From Euglena gracilis (Eukaryota; Euglenida; Euglenophyceae; Euglenales), in assembly GCA_039621445.1 (NCBI GenBank), contig CP154956.1:7461493-7525492 (forward strand): a stretch of 64,000 bases of DNA, given 5' to 3'. This document shows positions 30,575 through 42,585 of the stretch, piece after piece. Position numbers and translations under genes: made by a program. A model generated the notes under the pieces. That model was not told where the DNA came from. It saw only the letters and a program-made list of their open reading frames with translations, and made no database searches. Each line of letters starts with the position of its first letter. Within the stretch, counting starts at the first letter, position 1.

Positions 30575-31110
30575 TGTGCGCAGTCGGAGGGTTCCCGCCC
30601 CAAGGAGGGTCCAAAGGCCCCCAAGGGCCTTTTGAGGCCCCGGTGGCCCCCAAGGGGGCCCCACTGCCCATTTTTACCAAGGCAAGGGAAAGTAAAGGAG
30701 GGGGTAGGTTGGGGGGCCACAGGCAACCACCAAGTGGATGCGCAAGCCTCTCCGGCCGTTGCGCAAGGATGTGTACCCCCTTTGTGTGCGCCAGGATGGC
30801 GCAGTTAATTAAGATTTACGCAAAGTATACCAAGTAGTCCCCCGCCAGCTGTAGCCCCCCTCCAATTGTACATTTTCTGTGCAGGGCTCTGTTCACATAC
30901 TGTTCTTTGTTTGGCATTCAATTGTATTTTTGCATCTGCCAATCAACAAATAATCAAACAAGTTCAAGCAAACAAGTTCAAGTCATTGATCACTATTGAT
31001 TATTCATTCAAGTTCAATTCATTGGACCTCAAAAGTATGTCATATCCCCAGTTTTCTACGTCGTCATCCTCACCAACACCAACCCCTACCCCACTTATTC
31101 AAACATCAAA
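30575..31110 (+). repeat. Chromovirus copy 3: diverged, truncated LTR
   Basis: Starts TGTGCGCAGTCGGAGGG, the inverted counterpart of the LTR end of copy 1 (TGTGCGCGGTCCGAGGG). It aligns through the CAAGTTCAAGTCATTG region and then breaks near 31100 before the other LTR end. Clearly older than the copy 1 LTRs. Confidence 0.65.
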
Positions 31111-31119
31111 ATTTAAACC

Positions 31120-31660
31120 GTAACCATCTGAACTTCACCGAGCAAACCCAAGGCCCATCCTCTAATGGGGCTTTCGGCTCTGTCTTGTTGTTGACCCGAT
31201 TCTGAATTTTTTGGGGCGCTTTATGCAAGGCACCCGTCACCTTCTGATCGACAGCATCCATGCGACCCAAAAAATCACTCACCTCCTCACACTCCCGCAC
31301 CGCTTGCAAAGGATCCCCGCCAGGCTCCTCTCTGGACCAAAAACCAACTCATAGGGAGTGACAGAGAAATACCCCACCGTATCGTGCTGCCACCTCAAGG
31401 CTCGTGGGAGGGCCCGACCCAATTTATCCCCTCGGCACAATGCATCTTGCGCAATGCGGGTTGCAAAAAGCGACCGCACACTTCGGCCCTTCCATTTGCT
31501 TGTGGCTGATGAGCCTGGGAATATGCCACGAACCCCCAACCAGGCACACAAACGAGGGTGCGTCGTGGCGAGGGGGTTCGAATAGGGAGTAGGAGAAGGG
31601 TAAATGGCGTAGCGAGGAGGTCGGCGAACAGGGGGGGGAGCGGTCTACCATCGTCGCAAA
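31120..31660 (-). pseudogene. Diverged Ty3/gypsy integrase fragment
   Basis: Minus-strand pieces in several frames: KFVCDDGRPLPPLFADLLA (second catalytic Asp region), then HQPQANGRAEVCGRFLQPAL (region of the catalytic Glu), RALRWQHDTVG, TPYELVFGPERSLAG and FLGRMDAVDQKVTGALHK. The same blocks in the same order occur in copy 1, but the residues differ widely, so this is a different lineage. Frameshifted and inactive. Confidence 0.65.
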
Positions 31661-31679
31661 CAAATTTTCCTTTCAAAAA

Positions 31680-32159
31680 AAAGTGAAAATAGCCGGTGGC
31701 ATGGCGAGGACTCGCCCTCCGTGTGGAGCTTGAGTTGGCTCCGGTGTGCCTCTTGGCGGGCCCCCGGGGCCAGCTCCACCACATACGAGTGGCGACCCCG
31801 GCGGGGCACCACAATCCCCCTTTTCCACTTGGTGGCCAGCTTGTCTGTGCCCGGCTGTGTCTCGGGGCGGTACCACCTTGTCACCGACCTCCAGGGGAGG
31901 TGGGTCCCTTCTCCTAGCGTTGATGGAAGCCCACCTCTTGGCGTGCAGGACATTCAAGGTGGAGGCCACCATCTCATCCATAGCCCGCATCCGTGCCATG
32001 AAGTCGGTTGCCCCCTCGGCCTCTCGTGGGGGCTGGTGGGGAAGGCCTTGGAGTGGCCGTTGCCGCCCGAATACCACCTCGTAGGGCGACAAGCCGGACA
32101 CCCCTGGCACATCGTGCAGGTGCCGGAGGGCCTTGGGTAACAGCACCACCCATGAGGCC
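31680..32159 (-). pseudogene. Chromovirus copy 2: integrase C-terminal fragment
   Basis: Closely matches copy 1 (GLSPYEVVFGRQRPLQGLP, FMARMRAMDE, HAKRWASINARRRDPPP). It breaks at 32159, where the LARD element inserted, and continues at 38038. Confidence 0.75.
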
Positions 32160-32766
32160 TGTCGGCTGCCGCTGGCGGCGGCAGCCAAAAATTTCCCAGA
32201 AAATTCCCAAAAAACCCCCGGTAGGAATAACCAGAGCAAGTCAACCGCCACGCGAGTTGAATTGGAACCCCAGCAAATTTCAAGAAGAATTTGAGAATTC
32301 GATTTGAGAATCAGAAAAGAAGAAAAGTCAATTGGAGACTTGAAGAGCAAAAAGATCAATTCAAATATCAAAAGGAAGCCAAGGCATTCATTTCCATATT
32401 ATTTTTCCCACTCAACACCTGAACTCAAAGGTACTCACTCACCCTCTCAGGTCCCAGGTTTGTTGTGCTCTGCTGTTTGATCCTAAGTAGGTGGGTTGGT
32501 TTTGTTTTTGTCCACCCTTTGGTCCAAAAGTTGGAAAATGGGAAAACAACAGCAGTGGAAAGAAAAAACGATCCTACGCGGGGCAACTGGGGACCCCGGG
32601 TCGGGGGGGCACACCTCACCCCCTTCACAGTCTGTTGATTTACTGGAAAACGGGGCCCACTTTCACAAAGGCCCTGGCCTGAGCCCACCAGGGCCGGAAA
32701 AGGGAAGTTGCGGCCCCAGCGAAAGCGGCAGCCCCCCCGGGCTAGCAGGGTCCCCGACCCCCAACA
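32160..32766 (+). repeat. 5' LTR of the LARD-like element
   Basis: 607 bp, TG...CA ends. I see no difference from the 3' LTR at 37431-38037, indicating a very young insertion. Confidence 0.85.
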
Positions 32767-33848
32767 TGGTACGCAGAGGTGGCTTCACTGACTCTGTCAG
32801 TGAAGAATTTTTAGATTCCGTTGATGAAAAAGAAATCAAAGAATACTGTGACCAATTCAAATTGTTGGGAATTGAATTCAGTGATACCCAAACAGAGGAA
32901 CAAAGAAAAAGGGAGGCTGAAATTCTAGCGTCTCAGAGGGAGTTTTGGAGGCTCAGATGTGAAGCAGCCATTGGACATTCTCATGGCCCTGATTCATGTT
33001 CTCCATGTCAATCTTGTAAAACATCAGGGGTAAGCCCAACAAGTTCACTGCCAGGAGAACCTGAAGTTAAACAAGAAAGTTTTGACCCTTGTCCAAATGT
33101 TTTGCAAATGAGAGGTGTGCGGTGTGAATCTGAATCCGGACAGCTGAGTGTCAAATCAGACAGTGTGGAAACTTCAGAGGTCACAAAACCTGAAACTTTT
33201 TATGACCCTTGGGATGAGTGGTGGCAAAAAGTTGAGGCAGGTATCACAGAATTGTTTTCAAACACTTTTTCTCTGAACGAGAGACTGACGAAACTGGAGG
33301 AAGTGCCCAGCCAAAGTGAGTCCAGCCACTTGGAGGGACGGATGGCTGAAATTGAAACCCGTCTGAGAAATTTGGCAGATGGTTTTCATGACCTTTTGAC
33401 ACGAACTTGCAGTGAAATTGAACACCGTTTTTCTGAAAGCATCCAGTCCCTGTGTGAGAAGGGCGAGGCTCTGTCAAAACGGCTGGAGAGTGAAGAAAAG
33501 ATTCTGGAGGAACGGCTGAAAATGCTTGAACTACAAATCGCTGAAAAGCTGCAGCTCAGTGAAACAAAGTTGCCAAGTCCAGAAAATTTTGTGTCTGTGA
33601 ATCTAAATTCTGGACATGTCACGAGTTTGCAAACATCATCGGTGTCTTCTGACAAATCTTCCTCAGATTTTGCTGCACAGCCAAGAAAATTCCGACAGAC
33701 GAAAAAATTCTGGAGGCCTGCCAAAAACAGCTGGAACGACTTTCAATTTTTGTGGCCAAGTTGGTTTCAAGATTGGTGGGGTTGGGACAGGCATTTAAAT
33801 CCCTGGAACAGCTGGGGGTGGTATTCACCGCATCAGTGGTGGTGGTGA
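32766..33848 (+). CDS. Gag-like coiled-coil protein with tryptophan-rich tail
   Basis: The ATG is formed by the last base of the LTR and the first two of the primer-binding site. The frame is also open back into the LTR to 32496. The 360-residue product has an acidic N-terminus (SEEFLDSVDEKEIKEY), Cys pairs (CSPCQSC, near residue 80), a middle with heptad-like coiled-coil segments (RLTKLEEV, KRLESEEKILEERLKMLEL), and a final 46 residues with 13 tryptophans ending HQWWW. No CCHC knuckle or pol domain. Position and coiled coils argue for a structural Gag role. I know of no family with this tail. Codon use looks normal and the frame is intact, consistent with the youth of the LTRs. Confidence 0.65.
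   Translation: MVRRGGFTDSVSEEFLDSVDEKEIKEYCDQFKLLGIEFSDTQTEEQRKREAEILASQREFWRLRCEAAIGHSHGPDSCSPCQSCKTSGVSPTSSLPGEPEVKQESFDPCPNVLQMRGVRCESESGQLSVKSDSVETSEVTKPETFYDPWDEWWQKVEAGITELFSNTFSLNERLTKLEEVPSQSESSHLEGRMAEIETRLRNLADGFHDLLTRTCSEIEHRFSESIQSLCEKGEALSKRLESEEKILEERLKMLELQIAEKLQLSETKLPSPENFVSVNLNSGHVTSLQTSSVSSDKSSSDFAAQPRKFRQTKKFWRPAKNSWNDFQFLWPSWFQDWWGWDRHLNPWNSWGWYSPHQWWW
32767..32785 (+). other. Primer-binding site, initiator tRNA-Met type
   Basis: TGGTACGCAGAGGTGGC lies directly after the LTR. It closely resembles the complement of the eukaryotic initiator tRNA-Met 3' end (TGGTAGCAGAGGATGG), with one extra base and one missing. Confidence 0.65.
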
Positions 33849-36800
33849 TTTTTCTTTCAGCACAGGTCTAACCACTAACTGGCACCGCACAACACTTTAC
33901 AGTGATCAGTATGTTTTTGTGGTGTGTTTGTGGCTTTGTGATTTTTGTTTCGTACTTCCTTTGTGTGATCTTGTCGGAGGCAGATGCGTAATCAGCCAGA
34001 AGTTTAAATCTGGATTTTCAGTTCACAGTTGGCTTATGGAAAAACAGCCAAGTCAAACATTTTTTTGAATCTGGTTTCTGGGGTGCATGTTTTTTTCCCA
34101 GTTGCTTTCCACTTGAATGGAGACGCCCAGCCACGATGCTTGGGAATTTCTCCTAGTGTTCAGGCAGCCAGATCAATGATATTCAGTTTCAGAGTTTTCA
34201 GTTTTCGGTTGTCCCAAATGTCATTTGGGGTGGGGCACGGTGTTGACATGTGTCACCATCCCCGACGGGGACAAATCAGACATTTCAGGTTGGATTTTTG
34301 TTTGTGTTGTTGCTGGTCCTTTTTGTCACGGGACAGTTTTTCCAGTGAGAAACTTTTCCCCCGGACAGGGACATGTGTTGGAGAATCGGCACAGTTTTTG
34401 AGATTTTTCAGTCCAGTTTCATTCTGGTTTTCGAGTGTGGCAGCCCAACAGACCTGTGGAGGTTTTATCTGGGTTTTTGCCAAATCCTGAGGAGGGGGGA
34501 GACCTCTGATGGACCACTCGAACCAAAAAGTTTTTGGGAAAGCGCGCAAAGAGGGGTTCCAAGGGTGGGGCTAGACCCAGGCCAGGAACAAACACCCCTG
34601 TGGCCACCCATCCAAGGGCTCAGGACACAAAGTTTACAGTTTTCAGTTTTCAGTTGTGGGAACCAAGGTGGATTGACCCAGGAGGAAAAGACACCCCTAA
34701 GGAAAATTCATTTTTGGGCCCAGCAGTGGCATCAACATCATTCAGTTCAGTTTTTCAGTGAAAAAATCTGTTGATCTGTGGGTTACACTTTCTGCGGCAA
34801 TTTTTCGGCTGTGGAGTTTGCTTGAGGGAGAAAAACTCAGAAGTGGGGGACGCCTCACAATGCAAAACTCCCAAAGGTATTTTTTACAGTTTGAGGCTTG
34901 TTGGAGCAGTTTTCGTGTGACCCATTTGATGGATCAAGATCAGATTTTAAGTGCCGTTCCTTGTTTCAGAGTTCAGTGGTTTTTCAGGGAGGAAATCCAG
35001 AAATCTGCCTTCCGTTGTGCCAGTGGTGGATTTTGTGCGTGTCTGTGCTTTGTCATGCAGGTTCAAGCAATCAATCAAACAGCAGCACCGAAGAGAATCA
35101 ACGCAAAAGAATTTGAGAATTTCAAGGTTGATTTGTTCAACAAGTTCAAGTTTGTTGACTGGGACAATGATGATTACATTGACATTGAATTACATTGAGA
35201 TCAAAAGCAGACAAGTCATCAAGGAATTTTGATTGAATTTATTGAATTCAAGGATTTCAACAGTTTGCAAAGAATCAACTTCAAAGACTGGGATGAACAT
35301 TTCAATCAGATTGAGAACAGATTTCAATGACATTAATGAGACCCAAGCAATTGAATCACATTATTACGATTGTCATGATCACAATTGTGGATTGTTTGTG
35401 GTATTTTACTGAAGTGCTGGGGAGAGAAGCTTAATGACCTCAAGAGCCTGCAGTGGGCAGTGGCCCGATGCACGGCCAAAGCCCAGGTCCAGGCCCAGGT
35501 TGGCTGCTCCCACAGCACTGAATCAGATTTTCATGGTTTTGGGCCTCAGGATTTTGCTTGTGGTTTGGAGCCATTTTTTCTCCCTCCTCGTGCAGCTGGG
35601 GGGGGGGGGGGGGTGTGTTGAGCCCTGTTTTTTGATGATGTGCTGGATCAAAATCAGTTTTGGCTTTGTGGTTGGAATTTTTGACTCAGAATTGGATACC
35701 CTGTGAGACGTTTGGGTGGGGACAGGAATGCATCATTTTGTGACCGTGACTGTTTTTGGTCACACCCCAGATTATGGCGGGGTTTGATGAAATTTCCATT
35801 TTTCCCATTTTATTTGTCGAATGGGGATTCTGATTTTGCAGCCAGGAGTTTTTAACCCATGGCCCTCCCCGCACTGGTTGACGGTGGGGGGGGGGCGACA
35901 TTGTGAAGGCCCGTCCTTTGACATGTGTGAGATTTCAGCCGGTTTGGATATTACGGCCCAGGTTTGTGATTTTTTTTGTTTGGAGGCTGAAGCCAGATTG
36001 ACCCCCATGGCCCCATGTGACTGGGGGGGGGGGGGCAGCGAAAAATCGCCTTGGCTGAGAAAATTGGATTTGAATTTTCAGTGTTTTTGAGTTTGCCATG
36101 CCATTTGACCCCCATTGCCCCGTGTGATTGGGGGGGGGGGGCAGTGAATTTAAATTGGCAAGCCGATTTGGTCAGTTTTACGGCTGTGAATTGGTCGAGC
36201 CCAAAAGCTGGGCCGGATGGCCTGGCCCCTCAACAACGGTATGCTGCTGGATGCTTTTGTTTGGGTTGGTTGTTCTCAGCTGGATGTCAGGGGTTGGAAT
36301 TCTGGACTGGATTTTGTTGAGGGCTTTTGTAGGCCCTGTGTTGGACTCAGATTTTTTGATTTTTTGAAGATTTTTTTGTTGCTGGAGGATTTTTATTCAA
36401 AGAGTTGGAAAAACCTGGGATTTTGATACTTTTTTTTTCTGGAGGACGAAAAACGAGTTGGGATTTTAAAACTCAGTTTTTTGATTCGGTTTGGACTATT
36501 GGATATTGGTCAAAGGCATTTTTTCATGGAACACAGCTTGGAGGCATCCGAACTCGGGGGGGGGGGGGGGGGGACCCTGGACTGGAGATGACCCCTCCTC
36601 CGTCCATAGGCCCTGTTGTGGGCCAATGAAAAAAAAAAAAACCAGCCACGTGGGCACTAAAGCCCTGTGATATAGTGGCTGTGGGCCAATGTGAAGCCCT
36701 GTTCTCTTTGCGTTCAAAAAAAAATCGGCCCAGTCATTTTCGGTTGGAATGCATGACAAGGAAGTGAGCGTGCATGTGCATACACACAAAACACACAACC

Positions 36801-37430
36801 GCACACACACACGAACCCGCACACCCATTTGTACACTATTCCCGCCTTATAACCGCTTGCCCTCTCACCTTTTCACTTTTGCTTACCGTTTGCCTTTTCC
36901 TCACCCTTCTGTCCCGAATTGGAAAGGAATGCCTGGGTTTCTCTTTTTCTTTCCCCACACAAGTCATTTTCTGAGGCACTGTTGGCCAAAGTCCCTGATT
37001 TTTTTGGGAAAAATCGAAATCGAATGAAGTCTCACATAAGCTGCCAAAAAGGATTTTCACCAAGGGGGTAGCGTGGGACTTAGGCCTTGGGGTGGAGTGC
37101 CCAGAGTTTGTTTCGTTTGGAATCGTTTTTCAGATTTTGTGTCCAAAGACCCGTTCCCCATGCTTGTCGGAGGAAAGGGGTGGGGAGGCTTCCCCCGAAG
37201 ACCTGACTTTTCAGAGTCCCCCAAGGTGCCCGATATTATGGCTGGGGGGGGGGTCAGACTCGTAACACTGATTTTCAAAAAAAAAAAAGCGACAGGACCC
37301 ATTTCAAAAAAAAATAAAAACACAGAATTTTCGCCCCCCACAAAAAAAAATCAATTTCACTCTCCCCGTTTTGGTTCGGGGGGGGGGGGGGGCAGAAAAA
37401 CGGGTCCGACTAACGTCGCAAGGGAGGGGG
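33849..37430. other. Non-coding internal region of the LARD-like element
   Basis: TTTTCAG repeats (34180-34200, 34630-34660), G runs (35590, 35890, 36020, 36130, 36560, 37240) in recurring CCCC-ATGGCCCC...GGGG contexts, and ACACAC near 36780. A 146-codon plus frame at 34758-35198 is unrecognised. No pol remnants seen. Confidence 0.5.
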
Positions 37431-38037
37431 TGTCGGCTGCCGCTGGCGGCGGCAGCCAAAAATTTCCCAGAAAATTCCCAAAAAACCCCCGGTAGGAATA
37501 ACCAGAGCAAGTCAACCGCCACGCGAGTTGAATTGGAACCCCAGCAAATTTCAAGAAGAATTTGAGAATTCGATTTGAGAATCAGAAAAGAAGAAAAGTC
37601 AATTGGAGACTTGAAGAGCAAAAAGATCAATTCAAATATCAAAAGGAAGCCAAGGCATTCATTTCCATATTATTTTTCCCACTCAACACCTGAACTCAAA
37701 GGTACTCACTCACCCTCTCAGGTCCCAGGTTTGTTGTGCTCTGCTGTTTGATCCTAAGTAGGTGGGTTGGTTTTGTTTTTGTCCACCCTTTGGTCCAAAA
37801 GTTGGAAAATGGGAAAACAACAGCAGTGGAAAGAAAAAACGATCCTACGCGGGGCAACTGGGGACCCCGGGTCGGGGGGGCACACCTCACCCCCTTCACA
37901 GTCTGTTGATTTACTGGAAAACGGGGCCCACTTTCACAAAGGCCCTGGCCTGAGCCCACCAGGGCCGGAAAAGGGAAGTTGCGGCCCCAGCGAAAGCGGC
38001 AGCCCCCCCGGGCTAGCAGGGTCCCCGACCCCCAACA
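37431..38037 (+). repeat. 3' LTR of the LARD-like element
   Basis: 607 bp, same sequence as 32160-32766 as far as I can read, followed by the GGCC target duplicate. Confidence 0.85.
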
Positions 38038-39168
38038 GGCCGCCTTCTCCGACAGGTCAGCGATGAGCTTGGACAGGGTGTTCATCACCGGTGGCCTGCC
38101 ACCTCTGCCCCACCGTTGGCCTGGTGGTCGTAGGCCTGCCCGTGGGCACGCCTCACCCCCATGGCGGCGCACATTGTTTGCCACCAAGCCGAACCAAAGT
38201 GGGGGCCACGGTCCGAGGTCACCACAGAGGGCACCCCGAACTTGTCCCAGTGGAGGAACATGGCCTTGGCCACCACCTCAGCTGTCAGGTCCTTGTACTT
38301 GTGGGTGGTGGCCACTGTCCACCCACTCTCACGGTTCACGCACAAGGCCAGGCAATCATACACCTGGCCCTCGTGGGTCACCTCAGGCATGGCGAACAGG
38401 TCCACTGCCACACTGTCCATGAGGAACGGTGGCACGGGGGTGGCTTCGACAGCACACCAGAAAGGTGCTCGAGAGGGGTCACAGGCTTGTCAGATTTCAC
38501 ATTGCCGCTGGATGCCTTGAGTGATTTTCTCAGCCCCCCTTGGGTCCGTGAACCTGTACCACCACCCCATCTGGTTCCATAGCCTTGAGGCACCTGGGTG
38601 GCCCGCGTTTCCCAGGGTGGGCCCGCACGACCAGCCCCATCAGGCTGGTGGGCACACAGAGGAGCCCGTCCGTGTACATTTTGTCCCCGTACAAACGGAC
38701 TCCCTCAGGCCAATCTCCCGCAGGGGCCTGTACACCTGCATAAACAGGAGCCCACACCGTGCATGTCCAATCCCTGTCCATCACTGGGATAGAGGGATCC
38801 TCCTCCACCTCCTCCTGGGTTTTGCACCGCCGTGTCTGGAGAAGGTGAATTCGGTTCCCCCACAGGTTCCCCGAGATCCCCCCGGTGATAATCATTGATG
38901 GGGGGGGGGGGGGTCGGCTGCAGGTCCTCACTCAGAACTCTTCGCCCCGGTTGGTGTTCCTCAGGTCCCCCGCTTCTTGCCGGCTGTTCATTCCCGAATT
39001 CATCCACGAAAAGATGGGCACGTGGGGAACCTCGTGTCTCCCGCGTGTCCAACCCAGGTCCCCCAGGTCCCTCCCTTCCCGCGAGGATGGGACCCGGATC
39101 TCCAGAGGGGGCGCGTTTCGAGGCCCCTCCCCCCCTGTGGGGTCAGGGCCAGGGCCCCCTGGCACTGA
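38038..39168 (-). pseudogene. Chromovirus copy 2: integrase core and upstream spacer
   Basis: Continues copy 2 to the right of the LARD element. Seen: MDSVAVDLFAMPEVTHEG (first catalytic Asp), VVTSDRGPHFGSAWW (second Asp), and DHQANGGAEVAGHR (Glu region, followed by a stop), then the zinc-binding and spacer region in broken frames. Homology to copy 1 ends at about 39168, upstream of RNase H, so RT and Gag are missing. Confidence 0.75.
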
Positions 39169-39259
39169 ATCTAAGCGCCTTCAAATTTGTCATTTTTCAT
39201 AGAACTTGACGGATTTTCCCCAAGAATTGACAAGAAGAAGTGCTTTGAATCTGAATTTG

Positions 39260-42024
39260 TCAATTGGACTTTGAAATGGGGTTGGCAGATACATTGTTGG
39301 TCATTGATCCATTGAAGCCAATTGTATTGAAGGAGCCTTTAACACCACTGCCCACCCATCTATACCACCACCTTCGCCTCCATCGCCTACCACTCGGATT
39401 TTGGAGTCCCACCCCCCCCCCAACGAGCTCTTTGTGCAAACACCATTTTTTGAAGTCAGGGATGAACTCCCTGCCCGCTTTTTTGCATGTGAAGCACTCC
39501 CACTTGGACGAAGGGGATTTTGCACTTGGGCCCCTTCCCTGGGAGGATAGTTTCCCACCTAACTTTTCCGGGTAGGATTGAGCCTTCGGCTTCCAAGATG
39601 ACTTCCTTTTGGTCGGAGAACCTTTCTTGGTACTTTCCCGCCCCACCGTTGTTGGGAGGGTCATCAACAAAAACTCGCCTCTTTGCTGGGGAGGGGGATT
39701 TTGGCCTTTCCTCCAACCCATATGCATTCCGAGTGGCAACATACTCCTGCTCCGTCCGCTGGAAAGAGGTGATAATTTCAAAATTTTCATCATCCGTCAT
39801 TTGATATTCATAACAGGTTGCAGAAACCTTCCGGCCATCCATTAGGAACCCATCCAAAGCCAAGAATTGATCCCGTTCTGCTTTGTCGTGTCACTCACAC
39901 ACATAACTCCCCACCTCCTCGGTGGTGCCAAATCACCGCCCCAACTCCTGGAGAAACGATTCACCCATGAGATTCCGGGGGAGGTAAATGCGAACCAAGG
40001 GTTTGTCCCTTTGTTTGGGGTGGATACCCTGAGACAACGTAGGGCTGATTGGCATCGGGTGTCACTCAAATGCTCCGATCTCCCCAACGCACAACTTACC
40101 CTTTTGGATTGGGTGAAGTTTGAAGCAGAATTTGTGCCAAAAGTGACCGGGTGGAAGACCGAACCGATGCCGAGGGATGGGAACTCATTTTCTGCAAAAT
40201 TGCCCCATTTTTGCAGAAAAATGTGATGATTGAGCAGACAAAAAAATGAGGGACTCTCTCCAAAATTCTTCCCGAAAACTTTTGTTAGTCATATTTCTGT
40301 CCCTAATCACTCGAATTTTCAGTTTTAGGGATGTTGCCACGTCGAGGCAGCTGCGAAATTCCACCAACGTCGCGAAATCGGAGAGATGGTAGGGGGAGGT
40401 TTCTTGGATGATTCTCTCCACCTCCTCCCATTTTCTTTCAAACTCAGGGGCATCTTGTACCAGCCCAGTGAATCGAGGTTCTTCCATTTGTCGCCAAACC
40501 TCTTGCATATGGGGTTCATCGGTGCCATTGCCATAAATCCCGGAACTCCTTGCCCCAAAACGTTGACATGGGTTTGGGGACCCATGCTTTCAAAATTATT
40601 CAGGCTCGGTGCAAAAGAAAAAGGAGTGTTCATGGGCATGAAATCGGGAGGTGCTTGTGAGGGTTGAACAATGGGTTTTGGTGGAACCAGCGTTGCTGTG
40701 GTGGTTTGAGTTGAAGAACCACCATCCTTCTGGTTCTTCGCAAAAGTTGCACCCGAAGTTTGACCCGAATCGCTGGTTCCCTTCACAAATTTTTGCAAGG
40801 GGGGGTCGCAACTCCCCCTTGCGTTGAATTCGCAAGGCTGCCATTTCTTCCCTCAACTGCAGAATTTTGTTTTCCACCTCCATCACCCGGGGGGATTTTC
40901 TTGCATAGTCCTCTGGTTTGGGGTTGGTCGGGGTATTTATGCTATGGATGGGGGGGGGCAATTCCACGGGTTGACTCGGCACACCTGTGGCCACTGCTGC
41001 TGGTGCTGCCTGTGGCTGCGCCGTAGAAGCCGCTGCACTTGTTGTACAACTCGGCCGGGTCGAGGGCCGAGCCTCCTTTGGGGCCTTGGCCTCGATGGGG
41101 GCCTTGGTTTCTTGCCGAGGTTTGCTGTTCCTGCACCTTGTTGACGAGGGCCCCTACGAGAGGTTGGAGCCCCCCCCCATGGCACCCTCCAATGCCGATG
41201 TTTTCTCATGCAAGAATCGGACCTTTTGGGTCAAAAACCCCATGGATTCTCGCAAGATGGGTAGGTTTCCCATACCCCCGTCAACATGCTCGCTCCTTGC
41301 CCCAAGGGATTGAATCGCAGTGTCCATGGCGGTCCCCATTTGAGCCACTTTCTTCCCCCCCAATCCCATTTGTTGAAAAATATGGAGTTGGTCCCGTAAA
41401 CTCTCCTTTTGGATGGTGTCCATCAATGTTTTGTCCCATGAAGCATTCATGGTCTGCATTTCACCACCCATTTCCTCGGAAAGTTCTCTCCACATTACTT
41501 GGACTTCCCCGCGCACATCATCGAAAAGCTGATGCACCTGCTTCTCAAATTTTTACATCCCCAACCGGAAGGATTCAATGGTTTGCTTTTGAGAAATGAC
41601 TTCGGTCCCCAAAGATTGGACATTTTGGGCTCCCTCGTTCCCATGAGCCAAAAGGAGCATTTCCTCCCTAGCCCCCCTCTCCACCCGTTCCTCTACAGAG
41701 TGGATTTGGAGCTTTTGGGCCAGACATTCAGCATTGGTATTTTGCACCAACGTCGAAAGGGTTGAAATGTCCCTCCCCCCCTTTTCGCATTCGTTCTTCT
41801 ACCGAATGTATTAGGAGCTTTTGTGTTTGTAATTCGGCGCCTGCACTTCTCATGAAAGCAAGCAACTCCTCGCACGAGTTTCGCAAGGTTTGGATTTCCT
41901 TCATGTGAATTTCTTGGTTTTTGAGGAAATTTTCATTTTCCCTCTGAAGAACCAAAAGTTTGCCATTGATCTCCGGCACAACTTGTTCAAACTTGGCCAT
42001 GTAGGGGAAACCCAACTTTTCCAT
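39260..42024 (-). pseudogene. Decayed Gag-like region of another LTR retrotransposon
   Basis: A chain of minus-strand frames from an ATG at 42024 (MEKLGFPYMAKFEQVVPEIN) down to 39260. They contain coiled-coil segments (41728-42024, 41154-41537), a Pro/Gln-rich linker (40596-40994), a capsid-like helical block (RFTGLVQDAPEFERKWEEVE, 40330-40500), basic Ser/Pro-rich sequence and a cysteine pair with a nearby Cys-His (CFTC ... WCLHK, 39400-39500). At least five frameshifts break it. The order fits a Gag with an unusual zinc-binding tail; no pol follows. Not closely similar to the Gag of chromovirus copy 1. Confidence 0.5.
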
Positions 42025-42317
42025 GGCTTGAACACTTAAAAATGCTTAATTTGCAACATCCCTTGCCGTCAGATCGGCAAAGTTTTGAACACTGGTTGCA
42101 GAACTTTCGGTGGGTCTTTCATAAGTTTCTGGCACCTCCGACCTTCGTTATGATAATCGGGGGGTCCAAATCGGAGGGGTTTTCTTCCTCCATTGCCTAC
42201 CCCTCCCCGGCTACCCTAATCATGCACACCCTAGCCACCGTGTTCTCATCCACGGTGATTGGGCATGCAACGTGTAGGGGGTCTGGGCCTCACCACTCCC
42301 ACAACCCCCTGGCGGAT

Positions 42318-42585
42318 GTCCCCTGGCGCCTGCAGGCCCTGCCACTGGCTGGGATCCATCAATTAACCCAGGGGCCTGGCACCCACCTGGACTTTCCTTG
42401 TCACTTTTCATGGTAATCCCACTTCCCAATTCCCAGCGCTGGTACAAATCAATATACTTCCCAGAACTGAACAACCAAAGTTCCAACTGAACACGCTGCT
42501 TGTCACTGTAAACACAAACACAGACAGAATTTTTGCGTAATTCCTAATTCCGCTGCTGGAATCTAAATTTCTTTCCCAGCGCCCA
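42318..42585. repeat. About 265-bp direct repeat, left copy
   Basis: From CCCCTGGCGCCTGCAGG to TTTCCCAGCGC, matched by 43553-43815 with scattered differences. The unit contains GGGATCCATCAATT and ACACAAACACAGACAG words. It could be LTR or other element sequence, but TG/CA ends and target duplicates are not evident. Confidence 0.6.

Larger units (their letters stand above)
32160..38037 (+). mobile_element. 5.9-kb LARD-like LTR retrotransposon, recently inserted
   Basis: Flanked by two 607-bp LTRs starting TGTCGG and ending CCAACA, with a GGCC target duplication at 32156-32159 and 38038-38041. It has a primer-binding site next to the 5' LTR and a polypurine tract (AGGGAGGGGG, 37421-37430) before the 3' LTR. 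It carries one Gag-like ORF and no protease, RT, RNase H or integrase, so it depends on enzymes from another element. Its target is the integrase gene of chromovirus copy 2. Confidence 0.85.
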
